Source of the DNA: Papilionanthe hookeriana x Papilionanthe teres
Taxonomy: Eukaryota; Streptophyta; Magnoliopsida; Asparagales; Orchidaceae
Direction of reading: 5' to 3'
Assembly (NCBI GenBank): GCA_022702705.1
Contig: CM040439.1
Location: 31,560,930 to 31,624,929 of the forward strand
DNA length: 64,000 nt
A model generated the notes under the pieces. It searched no databases. It saw only the letters and a program-made list of their open reading frames with translations, and had not been told where the DNA came from. Every line of letters starts with the position of its first letter. Positions within the stretch are counted from its first letter, which is position 1. Shown one piece after another: positions 1 to 11,799 of the stretch. The position numbers and the translations under genes were made by a program.

Positions 1-1290
1 TCATATGATTTAACAGATCATCCTATCTTAGGCCAACTGGCGATCCTAAAATGATCGGCTTCATGTGTTCTTATAGTTTTTTGTCAAATTATAGAATTTC
101 TCCTTTTCCTTCTAAATTGTGCTTTGACATTCATGCTAACTATGCATACAATTTTTAAGTTAAAATTGTATTTTTAGCCATCTAATCAAAATGAAAAACA
201 AAAATAAAATTGTTCAATATTAGATTCGTTAAAAATTATTTTGATTCATCAATTTTTGGGTTCAAGTTTAATTTTAATCATTGATCCAATGCAGAAGAGG
301 TTTTGAACCTGCACCAAATTGATTGAATGACCCACCCGTTCAATATTGAACCAATCAAACTAATCTAATTTCTAAAACCATTCCACTAGCAGTTCTTAAA
401 ATAATGGAGATGAGATCACCATCGTTTAATCGTCGTCACGTGAATGTTATCTTCCTGTAAATATCACCTAATTGTCATCATCAACTAACTTGATCTGATT
501 ACTAAAATTCGATCATTGTTGCTCAATCGACATCACCTAATCATTTTTGTTAGACAACTATCCCTCGACTATTAGATGTATCTCCCATTACTTTTAGCTT
601 TAAAAAATTGTAAAAGATAAACACTAGGTGTATCATTTTATAATCTTATCTTCTCCGGATAAAAATAAGATCTAATTTTTATATTTAATTATAGTTCGTA
701 ACTTATATATTTTTTTTCTTCATAAATTTTTTGTCATGAAAATATATTTATTGCCTTTTTAACATTTTATTTATGAGCATATTGTCGGCATATCTTAAGA
801 TATCAAAATATCCTGCGACGGGCCTTCTTCTCAACCACAATAAATTGAGCATCTCAGCTTATTACTAATGACATGATTAATAATTTATATTGCTGAAGCT
901 TTTCTATTACATGGCCTTATATTTGATTATGTAAATGGCGTAAAATTATCATGATATTTTCATATAAGGCCTACGAGCAATTATTCTGTGCGGACACCGG
1001 ACTCCCGACGCAAATTACGTCCGGTGTCTAACTAGAATTTTAAAAAAATAATAATAATAATAATTGAGCTTAACGGACATACATTTTTTTGATATGGGAG
1101 CATTTTTATTTGTTCGTTGTACACAATTCTAATTATAGTAAATGTATGTAATAATTTTTCCTCTTGTCATATACAAAAAAGTGGGTTATGAAGAGTAATA
1201 TCATAGAATATCACTCATGTGCATCCCTAATATTTTGTCCCCTCGAAAGCCACTGCATGACGTGACTTCCAATAATTGAGCAGTAAAATT
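1..1290. other. AT-rich 5' flank, no gene seen
   Basis: No convincing open reading frame or RNA gene was recognised. The stretch is AT-rich non-coding DNA typical of plant intergenic or upstream sequence. The last few hundred bases probably include the promoter of the P450 gene that follows. Confidence 0.6.
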
Positions 1291-1292
1291 TC

Positions 1293-1300
1293 TATATATG
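1293..1300 (+). promoter_or_regulatory. Probable TATA box of the P450 gene
   Basis: The motif TATATATG lies about 100 bp upstream of the chosen ATG at 1396, a normal distance for a plant TATA box plus a short 5' leader. No transcript data are available, so the transcription start is inferred. Confidence 0.45.
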
Positions 1301-1395
1301 TATCAGCTTTTAGAATTTAGAATCCAGGAGTCATTTGAATCCCTACCACAGTTAGATTATTGAGCTTCCCAGTCTCCCCCACTCCAGCTTCCACC

Positions 1396-3018
1396 ATGGA
1401 GGACATCTCCACCTTCCTCTACTTAGCTCTCCTCCTTTCCTTCCTCATAACAAAACTATTAGTAAACAGAAATAACAGGGGGAAGAATCTCCCTCCAAGC
1501 CCGCCTAATTCCCTTCCCATTCTCGGCCACCTCTACCTCCTCAAGAAACCACTACACCAATCCCTTGCCCGTCTCGCATCCCTACACGGCCCGATTCTCC
1601 TCCTCCGATTCGGAATACGCCCCGTTCTCATCATCTCCTCTGCCTCCCTCGCCATTGAATGTTTCACCACAAACGACCTTTCTTTTGCGAACCGCCCCAA
1701 ATTTCCCTCTGCCAGGCTCATCACCTACAACTACACCAGCTTCGGATCCACATCATATGGCCCCCACTGGCGCGATATGCGCCGCGTAGCCACCACCGAA
1801 GTCCTATCGGGCATTCGACTCGCCTTCTTCTCGGATGTTCGTGCCGATGAGGCTCGAGCACTAGCTGGTCAACTCTTTCATGATTCCATTCATGAGGATT
1901 TCACGAGGGTGGAGCTTAGGCCACGACTTTCTGATCTAGCCATGAATGTGATAATGAAGATGACGGTTGGGAAGAGATACTATGGGGAAGAATCCATGGA
2001 CGACGAGGCACGACGGTTCAAGGAGTTAGTAGAAGAGGCTTTCGCCCTCGATGGCGCTTCTAATTTTGGTGATTTCCTTCCTTCTGTAATTGGTTGGTTT
2101 GCACGGCGAAGAGTGCAGATTAAACAAGAAAAAATTCATAGCTACAGAGACAGTTTTATACAGGCCCTCGTAGAAGAACGCAGGAGGATGATGAATGAAG
2201 AAGTAGAACAGTTGGCCAAAAAAGAGAGGAGTAATAAAACAATGATAGAAGCCATATTATCGCTCCAAACAACCTATCCCGAAGAATACAATGATAGTTT
2301 CATCAAGTCGCTTGTTACAGTTATTTGATACTAAAGCTTTCTAGCCAATTCTGTCTTTAGCTTCTCCTTAATTAACACGATTTTCATTTCTCCTTTGTAG
2401 GGTTTATTATCGGCAGGAATAGACACTACCTCAAACACGATAGAATGGGCAATGTCTCTTCTTCTAAATAATCCCGATAAACTTGAGAAAGTTCGTGAAG
2501 AAATCAGTGAAAAAGTAGAGCATGGTCATCTTATTGAAGAATCAGATCTCGCTAAACTTCCATATCTCCATTGCATCATCAACGAGACACTTCGAATGTA
2601 TCCCGTAGGTCCTCTTCTTGCACCTCACGAATCGCTAGAAGAATGTAAGGTGGGAGGCTATAATATACCAAAAGGAACGATACTTTTGGTGAATGCTTAT
2701 ATGATTCAGAGGGATCCGACGATATGGACGGAGCCAACTAAATTTCTTCCAGAAAGATTTCATCATAACAACAAAGTGGAAGGAGGGAATATGATTCCAT
2801 TTGGAATGGGGAGAAGAAGATGTCCAGGTGAAGGACTTGCCATGAAAGAGGTGGGTTTAGTTTTGGGTACTTTGATTCAGTGTTTTGAGTGGGAAAGAAT
2901 TGGATCAGAAGAGGTGGACATGAAAGAAGGCTCCGGCCTCACAATGCCGAAAGCCTGTCCTCTAGAAGCAATGTGCAGGCCACGCCAAATCATGATTTCT
3001 ACTCTATCTCAACTGTAA
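1396..3018 (+). CDS. Cytochrome P450 monooxygenase, CYP81-like (2 exons)
   Basis: A complete two-exon P450 of 513 residues. Exon 1 is 1396-2319, a phase-0 intron is 2320-2400 (81 bp, GT...AG), and exon 2 is 2401-3018. The start is the ATG in a strong context (CCACCATGG). An N-terminal hydrophobic anchor at about residues 5-22 and a proline hinge (PPSPP, 33-37) indicate an ER-membrane enzyme facing the cytosol. The oxygen-binding I-helix motif AGIDTT is at 313-318, the K-helix ETLR at 370-373, PERF at 425-428, and the heme loop FGMGRRRCPG at 442-451 with Cys449 as heme ligand. All class-defining residues are present and the length is normal. The splice restores the typical sequence running into the I-helix. 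It resembles the CYP81 family, whose members hydroxylate phenylpropanoids, isoflavonoids, indolic glucosinolates or xenobiotics with electrons from P450 reductase. The substrate cannot be told from sequence. It is the only intact gene in the window. Confidence 0.93.
2320..2400 (+). other. Intron of the P450 gene
   Basis: The donor GTTATT follows the ACA codon and the acceptor TTTGTAG precedes GGT. Without splicing, the frame meets a TGA at 2326-2328. Splicing joins the codons in phase 0 at the position usual for CYP81-type genes, just before the I-helix. Confidence 0.9.
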
Positions 3019-3096
3019 AATACTCAAATGAAGTTATTTATCGTTTGATGATAGAGTGTTATTAAAGTGGATGGTAAAAATCAATGTGTGGTTTGG

Positions 3097-3280
3097 GAAA
3101 AAATTTTACATCAGAGCTAAGTGCGGCGTCCCCGATCCAGCCGCACATCGCGGCTGTTAAATTTAAAAAAAAAAAAATAATAAACTGCGGCCGGATCCCC
3201 ATACACCCTTCGCCGCGATGTGTGGCTGGATCGGGGACGCCGCACGTACTACGTGCGGCGTCCTGATGTAAAAATTTTTC
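3097..3280. mobile_element. Foldback MITE, Mutator-like (184 bp)
   Basis: The terminal inverted repeats are GAAAAAATTTTACATCAG on the left and CTGATGTAAAAATTTTTC on the right. They are flanked by an exact 9-bp direct repeat, GTGGTTTGG, at 3088-3096 and 3281-3289. A 9-bp duplication is typical of Mutator-like elements. Inside is a GC-rich near-perfect palindrome, with arms at about 3121-3155 and 3211-3244 around an A-rich loop. It has no coding capacity. It lies about 80 bp after the P450 stop codon, so it may sit in the 3' UTR. Confidence 0.85.
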
Positions 3281-3540
3281 GTGGTTTGGGGTATTGGCGA
3301 TGCCGGAAATTAAGTTTATTGCCCCTGCATTTTTTTTTTATCCTGTCTAGTCTTGGAAATATAACTTTGCTTTTGAATTAAAAAAAAAAAAAGTTTTGTA
3401 GCTCTATCTTTGTTCTGAAACATTCATTCTGCCAAAAGTTTTTACGACTTTAATAATTTCCATAAATTCAGTTCAATTATAATATAATGTTTTAAGGAAA
3501 ATCATAAAGTTATTTGAGTAAAAATTAAATATTTGTAAGT

Positions 3541-4290
3541 TATTATTCTTTTATTTTTCATTTGAGATTTAAATCTGATGTCATGGATAAATTTATCATT
3601 TGTCATAAGTTTCGAGATATGACATGAATCTCGAGATAACTTTATGAGTGAAATATTCAAATTTCGATTAAAAATTATCTAGAACTCTAATTTTAAATAA
3701 ATTTATAATTAAAACAACCGGCTCGACGAGACGGACCAAAAAGATCAAAATTGGCCAAATACAAGTAAAATCATACGGAGATCAAGCCATTCAACCACTT
3801 TTAAAAGTACTCAATTTTTAATCGGATGGTCAAACAGATTCTAACATTTGACAAGCTTATAGTCAAATTGAGCGTCTCGGCGAGATAAATCCAACGAGCC
3901 CAAGTTCTCTCAATTTTGACATCATTAAGTCACTTACATATCCATGGAGAGCCATCCAATCAAGGGAACCTTCGCGGGTCGTTCAATTAAAATGTTTCAG
4001 ATTCCTTTCTTTATTGCGACCTAGGCTCTATAAGAGGAGCTTTAAACCCTCTTGTGGGAGGGGCTAGACCTCGATTTAGAAGAACACCGTAGCTTGGAGA
4101 ATGAACTAAAGTTGAACATTGTTTGAACACTATAGTTCTTGTGAATTTCTCCTGCTCCTACAGCCACCTACTATGGTTGACCACCACCTATCGACCACTG
4201 TCTACCCCTTTCCACCTGCCTCTCCCATAATTCACCATAGGTCGCCACATGCTATTTGTAGTGAATTTTTTTGTACATCTCGAAGGAGCA
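3541..4290. repeat. Diverged direct repeat, copy 1 (possible old LTR)
   Basis: This stretch aligns by eye with 7370-8080 in the same orientation. Shared blocks include 'tttatcattt', 'caattttgacatcattaag', 'attcctttctt', a TATA-like CTATAA segment and the following 'ggctagac'. The spacing and the TATA-containing layout suggest a degraded LTR pair. No primer site or TG...CA ends can be fixed. Confidence 0.5.
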
Positions 4291-6240
4291 TTCTTCAATG
4301 TGTGGAGTAATCTTCTTTATAGTTTCGAAAGGTCATTCAAGTCAACTCATAGGTAAAATTAAAGTGTGGTAGTCTTCCAACATCATATTCAAACAGAATG
4401 TCTATGAAAACGTCTTTCAGTTTGAGGGTGGGGGCGACCTTTAATAGAATCGCAAAACGTCATTCATGTTAACATCCCGGGTATGACTGTGATAGCGTAG
4501 TCATCTCATGTTTCATTCATACATCAATTTTGTGAAAATCGCTTCCAGCCTAGGAGCAACTTTACAAGTAATGCTTCCTCGGTGTTTACCCCAACCATAA
4601 TGAGGTTCTTCCTAAACTGGATCAAGAAGTTGATCTCTTCAAGACTTGATACAGGATGTCTTATAAGCTTGTTTGGAAAACAACCCCATTTGGGGACAAA
4701 AAATTCAATAATAACTAACAAGTTTCCAAATATCTTAAATATGATTGAAACCATATTTCTAAGGAAAAGTGTGAACAATCTCAATCTAAACCCAAACTTG
4801 ATAAATGTAGAATTTTCTTTGGACACCCATGGTGGGTTTAATCAGTTCTAAGAGAACACGATTTGACTTCTTTCATCATAGGCTATAATAGTTAAATGAA
4901 AGCCTCAACTAACAACCTCAGATGGGTCAAAAATCTTTGGTGGTTTCTCATTGGCTTCCTCCATTACAAGCTACAATCGACAAGCCAATATGCTTCAACT
5001 AACAGCCTAGGAAAAGTTAAACAATCATAGTGGCAGCAAGGTCTCTACCCTTACCACTAGAAGTCAAGTCCCTGAGGCAATAATTAAAGAGAAGTTACCA
5101 TACCCCTCAAAGTCGAGCTTAAGAGTAAAAACTCAATGGGAAGTTACAGTGCCTTTAAAAGTCAAACCTAAGAGACAAGAATCGATGGAAAATACCATTC
5201 CCCTAGAAGACGAGCCTATGAGATAAATCTTGATCGGAAGATTATAGATAGGTTCCTCACTAGAAAGACTCCACAAGAGCAAATGTTTGATTGGTTCTCC
5301 ACTAAAAAACCTAAGATGGCTAATCAAAGATCTCATAAGACTACAAGTTTCAGAATATAAAAGTACTTCGAAGTCCTTAAAAGGCTACAAGCCTTAAAAG
5401 GCACATATAAAATAAATACCTTAGAAGGCTATAAGCCTTTGAAGACACCATTGTATTTCAAGCTCCCAGAATGCATATGCCTAAATAAGCACAATCCTTA
5501 GAAGCTACAAGCCTGAGAAGGTACAAACCACAGAAATTATGAGCCTTAAGTTTTTTTTTACACAAAGTGTGCATGCTAATATTGATTAATGCCTTCTTCA
5601 TATTTGAGAAGCTAAGAAATCTCTGAGGGCCTAAGCCTCAGAAGAGTTCAACATCACTATGAACCCTTGAAGTAGGACAATAATATCCAAGAAGTTGGGT
5701 TATATCATCCTAGAAATGAAGGAACTATAGTTTCGAAGGAATGACTAAAACAACCTCAAAAGAAACATCGATATTTTCTTACATCATACAAAATAAGTTA
5801 CACCAGATAGGCTCAGAGATGTACAAACATGTGTAATACCGCAATATCGAGCAAAATAAGAAACTATAGACATAAGCATTGTTGTTGTGTACAAATGGTA
5901 TACTACAAGACTGAAAATATAGACACGTACTAGTACAAAAAAATGAAATAAAAAAACTTAAACAAAGACATCATTCTACTATAACATTCTCCTTATATTT
6001 GGAAGCTTTGTAGCTTCATATTCTCATCTTCAAAAGCTAACAACCTTGCTTGGAAAGAATAAAAATTCTCTAAATTCTGATTAAGGAGTTATTCTTCTTG
6101 AGCTTGCCAGTTGATATTTTTAAGCTCAGTTTTTTGTGCTCTTAATGAAATGGTTAGCTCATCTAAAAATAATTTCAGCATCACCTTATCAAATTTCTAG
6201 TACTTTCCTGAATTTAGAGGACGTGATTCTACAGATATCG
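4291..6240. other. Degraded non-coding sequence, no gene recognised
   Basis: This lies between the two diverged direct repeats and may be the decayed internal part of the same element. Short imperfect repeats of the type 'ctacaagcctt-agaaggc' occur at about 5340-5530. No protein motif was recognised in any frame. Confidence 0.4.
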
Positions 6241-6440
6241 ACACCTCAGTAGAATGAAAGATCTATATTAGAAAGCGTGACAATAACCCAGGAAATATCT
6301 TTTAGAAAGCACGACATCAACACAGAGAATGTCCTCTAAAAAGTGTGACATCAACACAAAGTCTCAAGAAATCACCACATTAGCACAGGAAATCTCCCCT
6401 ATAAAGTATAATAGTAGTGTGAGAAATCCCCTCCGAAAAG
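6240..6440. repeat. Short imperfect tandem repeats ('gaaagc-tgaca-caacaca')
   Basis: Several diverged copies of a roughly 55-60 bp unit containing 'agaaagc.tgaca.caacacag' follow one another. There is no coding signal. Confidence 0.4.
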
Positions 6441-6460
6441 CACGGTAGCAATGCGAAAGG

Positions 6461-6745
6461 GAGCCCCATTGATTGAACAAAATACAATTAGGAGACTCCA
6501 CTGTGTTCTTCTTTTGGGAGTCTCATTGATTACACAAACAAACCAGGGGACTCTGCCTTTTTTAATGAGAGCCCCATTGATCAAAATAGGTTGAGAAACT
6601 CAACATTTTTTCATATGGGAGCCCCATTAATTGCATTAACAAGAAAGGTGACTGTCTTTTAACTTTCTGAAACCCCATTGATTGTAGAAATAAGCAAAAG
6701 GCTACACATTTTTTTTCTTTTGGGAGCCCCATCAATCGGATAAGC
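6461..6745. repeat. Tandem repeats with GGGAGCCCCATTGATT core
   Basis: Six imperfect copies of the core GGGAGCCCCATTGATT recur about every 50-60 bp, starting near 6461, 6519, 6568, 6618, 6669 and 6721. Open frames on the minus strand over this array are repeat translations and not genes. Confidence 0.65.
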
Positions 6746-7216
6746 AAGTTGGTGAACTCATTTTTCTTTCTTCTCTCTCTGGCCTGTCATAATCTTAAAA
6801 TGGTTCAAGAAAAAAAAAAGAAACTCAAAAGTTGTTCAAATATGAATATAATTTGAGTACATCTATACTAGACCACCATAACCATCCAATTTTGCCCGAT
6901 CGGGTGACTCCCGCACTCGATCCTCATTATTTTATACTATAGATCACGATCTGCATGAAACCACTGCACCCACATAGGTACGCCACATGCGACATAGGGG
7001 TGTCGTGCTACCACATGACCAGGAAAGCATGCCTGAATCATTCTGCAAACGTGGCTAAAGCCTACAGAACTAATAATTGTTGAGGCCCACAGACTCACCA
7101 AACCACCACGTAAGCTTACCAGCCATGTCCATCATGGCAAAAACAAATTTGTGAAGGTAGATATCGAAACAAAGACACAGAGAAAATGAGAGAGGGGTAG
7201 CACCAAGTCAGTCATG

Positions 7217-7220
<4 letters not shown>

Positions 7221-7286
<66 letters not shown>
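7221..7286. repeat. (AT)n microsatellite, about 33 units
   Basis: An uninterrupted run of alternating A and T about 66 bp long. It is likely to be length-polymorphic. Confidence 0.97.
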
Positions 7287-7289
<3 letters not shown>

Positions 7290-7369
7290 GTATAAGAAAA
7301 AATATCAATTTCTGGCATTCTCAAATGATGAAGATGCCCTCGCCTGAAAACAAGGGCCAACCACCAATA

Positions 7370-8080
7370 CTTCATTAACAAATTTATCATTTGCCACAAA
7401 TCATGAGGCATGTCATGAATTTTGAGATATGTTTTTGAATAAAAAATGTTCAAATTTTGAATAAAAAATGATTAAAAACTTCATTTTTAGAAACATATAA
7501 CAAAACTAACCGACTTGATGAGACGAACCCATTGATACCAAATTGGTCCAATCTTGGTCAAATAAAGCCTAGGTCAAGTACTTAATCCTCTTTGGAATGT
7601 TTTAGTGCATAAAAATAAATTCAAATGGATTTCTAATTTGGTAAGTTAAATGTTAAATCAAGCACCTCAGTCAAACAAATTAAATGAGACCAAAATCACT
7701 CAATTTTGACATCATTAAGGCACTTAAATGTCCATAGAGTAAAATCTAATGTAGGAAATCTCCTCAAGTCGTTGGATCATAGTAGTTAAGATTCCTTTCT
7801 TATTTGTGATTTATATTCTATAAATATTGCCCTAAACCACTCTTGATAGGGTGGCTAGACTTAGAACCAGAAGAAGACCGAAGCTTGAAGAAGAATGAGT
7901 TTATGCTCAAAATCAATTCTGCAGTGAATATATGACAAATTTCTTCTGATCCTTTAGCCTCTGATTAGCACAAGTTAGCCAGCGTCTACCACAATTGGCC
8001 TCCCTCTTCATTTGGTCTCCTTCTCTGTTCGATCACTATCAACCATTATCTGCTCTTTGTAGTGAAGTCCCTTGTAAAGT
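7370..8080. repeat. Diverged direct repeat, copy 2 (possible old LTR)
   Basis: This is the partner of 3541-4290 (see that entry), again with a TATA-like segment ('ctataaatat') followed by 'ggctagac'. The heavy divergence implies an old insertion. Confidence 0.5.
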
Positions 8081-8580
8081 CACAACTCACTTTGTAGAAT
8101 ACCAATGTACATTACAAAATAATAAAGTGGTCGATAGAGAAACACGTCTACTTCTACACCATACAAAGATGCACTCCAAAGATGGTAAAATAGTGCAACT
8201 CAAATATGGTGCAACAATGCATCGTGATGATGGTGTAACAACGTACCCCATATATGATGAAATGACATAACCTAAAGTTGATTTAGGAACACACCCAAAG
8301 TACGGTGCAATGACAAGCTCTGCATACTATGTAATGATGCACCTTGCAACAACAAATTACATTTGTTATACTTAGAATATGGTAACATTCTCCTGACTCG
8401 TTGAGTTCTCTCCTCGCATCTCACCAGCAAGGCTTACATAACCAACGACAAACCATATCATCCACCGCTCAGCTCACAATACTGACCTCTACAACTTACA
8501 GACATTATCATTACTTTGATAACTTTTATAATTACCAAAATTTTTATATCATTTTTAACTAATATTTTAAGGATATTACA
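8081..8580. other. No gene seen
   Basis: Low-complexity phrases built on 'gatggtg-aa-aatgca' recur at 8160-8360. No recognisable protein or RNA gene was found. Confidence 0.4.
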
Positions 8581-10320
8581 CTTTAATGAAAGATATTTCT
8601 TATGTTTTTGGTTGTAGGTACAAGAAAATAAGTTTATGAAGAAAACGAATAAAAAAAGGAGTAAAAAAGGAGCAAAAATGAGTCAATTAAAGAAAAGAAG
8701 AAAAAAGGGCTGACTCTGGCGCCCAGGCGCCATATCTGGCGCCCAGGTGCCAAACTCAGCAGGGAATTCTAGAGTACTTGTGGACGATTTTGTGACAGTT
8801 ATTGAAGAATCAGAAGCGATCTAGAAGCCTCTGAACAATTTCCCATATGTTATAAATAATATACAATGAATTTAGACACAGGGAATCAGTTATTCAACGA
8901 AGAAATGCGACTCAAAATCTGAAGGGACGCGTCCATTTGCGTAGAAGACTGGCGCCTAGGCGCCACAGTTACCTTCTATAATATTCAATGATATTGGACG
9001 AATTTTGAAAAGGTTCCTGAAGCAGCCCTTGGTTATTTTCAAAGTTCTATAAATAGAGGACAACTCTACAGCAATGGGGGGTCGTTTGGAGTGTGTAAGT
9101 GTTATAAGAGTGAAAGGGGTGTGCCACTTCATTTAGTAAAAGAGAGTTTAGTGTTATTTACTTTTCCTTAGTGAGATTTCATAGTGTTGGAGTCTTCTAG
9201 AAGTCAATAAAAGTTATAGAAACTTCAAATGTTTACTTGGATATCATTCTAGATAAGTATTTATAATTTAGTTCTTAAGTTTTGTACTTTGAATTTCAAT
9301 TATATAAATATGATTTGTGGTGTGAATCCTATGCTTTCTGAGTAGTCTTCTTGTCTTTCTCCTTACAAATATGAAATGATTAAAATAAAGATTTGATTTA
9401 GTTTTGAGAACTTATTTTTCTTCATGAATAATTTGTGATGTTACTTTACCTGATTTTCATTTACACTACAACTTGATCACTTGTAATGTTAAAACCTGTT
9501 GAGAGTTCTTAAGACCTGACCGTGGGCTAAGAATTCTTAACTTGTAAGTGTCACATTTCCCTTGGAAAGGTAGATGGTAAATCCTTAAAGGGAGAGGTGC
9601 GAATAGATAGAGAGATAATCTTTTAAGGGCGTAGAATTGAATATGTTTTTAGAGTGACAGGCTAAATTGTAAAAAATTGGTTTAAGAGGAGGTGATGGGT
9701 CACTAGTAGGCCCGACCATAGGCACCCATGGGGAGAAACTAGAGTTGAGAGCCTAGAACTTCGTCGCTTACTACTCATAATACATATTGATCTTATCTTC
9801 TAAAACTAGCCAATGTTCTTTAGATGCTGTAACAAGTGTAAAGAATAATTATGTTCCTATTCGTCACATCACCACATTATTTAAGTTCTCAAACTAAATT
9901 AGATGTTTACTAGTCATTAAATATTTCGTATGGGGAAAGACTCTTTGTTTATTGTGTTAAAGAATTTAAACTATTTCCAACTGCTACTCTAAATAATTTG
10001 CATATTCATACTTGATAATTAATTAGTTTATAAATAGATTTTTCATCATTTTTTTCTTATTTATTTGTATTTAACCTTGCCCGTAGGATCGATATCTGGG
10101 GCTTAATTAGAAAGTCCTATATTACTTGAAATGATATGCATACTTGTGTAGTACTCCTAGTGTATGATTTATATTCATATATCAAAACTTTAATTTTTAA
10201 TTATCGTGCATTAGCCGCTTAATCTAATTTCGGGTCAAGTTTGACCATAATTTTACAAGCTAATTTAATTGCGTAATTGCGGTTGGGTCACACTTACACC
10301 TTACAACCCTAACCCTGATG
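8581..10320 (+). mobile_element. Probable degraded LTR-retroelement fragment
   Basis: The stretch contains repeated GGCGCC palindromes (about 8717, 8736 and 8952), a TATA box (CTATAAATAGAGG) near 9048, and a long non-coding leader of the sort found in plant Ty3/gypsy elements. A similar GCGCCTAGG phrase recurs near 24300 beside the Athila-like remnant. No gag or pol domain is visible and the ends are not defined. The call rests on layout only. Confidence 0.35.
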
Positions 10321-11780
10321 GCTTATAGATGTCATTGCCACTCTAACTACATGAACAATTAAGATTTACATGACTCACCACTCATGCAACTCCTAATTCT
10401 AGCCCTTGGGACTTACAAACATTATCAGAACTCATTGCTAAGGTCTATGTGACGAACTAAGACCAACATGGTCCTTAGCCCAAGAGACTCCCAAAATGAG
10501 TATCTACAGCTTATGAACGTCATCTTAATTCGACATTATGGTATACATTAGAAAGTAAGGCCTGCATGACTTAGGGCTCTAGCAAATTCCTACTATGATC
10601 TCTACGACAACAAATGCTCCCGAAGCAAACATCTATGAACAACATATCTAACCATTGCCATGGTATTCAACTATGGCCTCTATGACAAGCTAATGCTATA
10701 ACAACCGTTTATAACATTCATGATGGGATAATATCTTCGTAGTCATTGACTATGTCCTTAGTAGCCCGATATATTAATTACTGAACTACCATTGTATATT
10801 AACTTTGTAACTCCATCTTCCCTATTTTAAAAAAAATGTGAATAAATATGAAAAAAATTATATAGTAGATTATTTCAACTGGGCCAGACTCTGTGTTTTT
10901 TCTCTTTTCTAGGTGTTCCTCTATAAATATTTCACTTGTCTCCTACTATTCTGTAACTTTTTGAGTATGTGATGGATTGTTATGCAATGCTAAGATGCTA
11001 AATCTATTACTCTATCACCATGGACCATCTAAAACACATCAAAATCAATATTAAACTTGATGTTAGGTGGCAAGTCTTAGGCAACAATGACAGTGGGTGG
11101 TGCGACTTTTTTAAATTGCCAAAATTTATGAACTCATATTTATATATATATTGATTTAGTTTTCTATTGGGTCACATAATTAAATGCGAGTATATGTATC
11201 ACTCAAGTAATACAGGCCTCTAATGGAGTCCTGGTTATCGATCACATGAGGAGGTAATTAATTTTATAATGAAGCACAGAAATCACTACAAGAATCACAG
11301 CACAATTGCAGTAATTACTAATAATAAAAGATGAATAAACAGTTGCAGTTACTAATTCTACCAAAGTACGTTCTAATTTCCTGACAAAATTAACTAACAC
11401 AAGACTAAATTTATAACAAAATTTCAAATGTAAGAAAGAATCATCCTCCTCTCCAATAATAATATGATGATTTAGTGACATAGATAGTAAGCAAATGTAT
11501 TGTGCTAAATAGGAGCATTTATATTCTTTACTCTCTTACGAGTGATATAAAGAACATTAGCTAATCCTAAGTTTAGTCCCCAAATCTGTGTTTAGGCTCG
11601 GAGGATACTGGCTCTCACTCCAGAGCTCCCATTTCCCTTCGCCTGAAGGCTAACTCTCGCTTTGGTTTCCAAACCCTAGGACCAAATTGGGGAATTCAGT
11701 CTGTCACTCTAAAATCTCCAATTATACACCCATCAAAATATATTTCTCTATTTATTTGCACCCAACCCCCATGAACTACG
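10321..11780. other. Decayed intergenic sequence
   Basis: No recognisable gene or RNA. Short phrases such as 'acttacaaacattatc' and 'cattgccatgg' recur in diverged form, suggesting old repeats. A 79-residue minus-strand frame near 11.24-11.48 kb has no family signature. Confidence 0.4.
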
Positions 11781-11799
11781 TTACTCATTCATGGACATT

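Noticed and set aside
1360..1395. Longer P450 N-terminus starting at 1360
   Set aside because: That start is TTG, not ATG. The ATG at 1396 has an excellent context and gives the normal P450 membrane anchor.
7208..7453. 81-residue minus-strand frame
   Set aside because: Half of it is (Tyr-Ile)n from the AT microsatellite.
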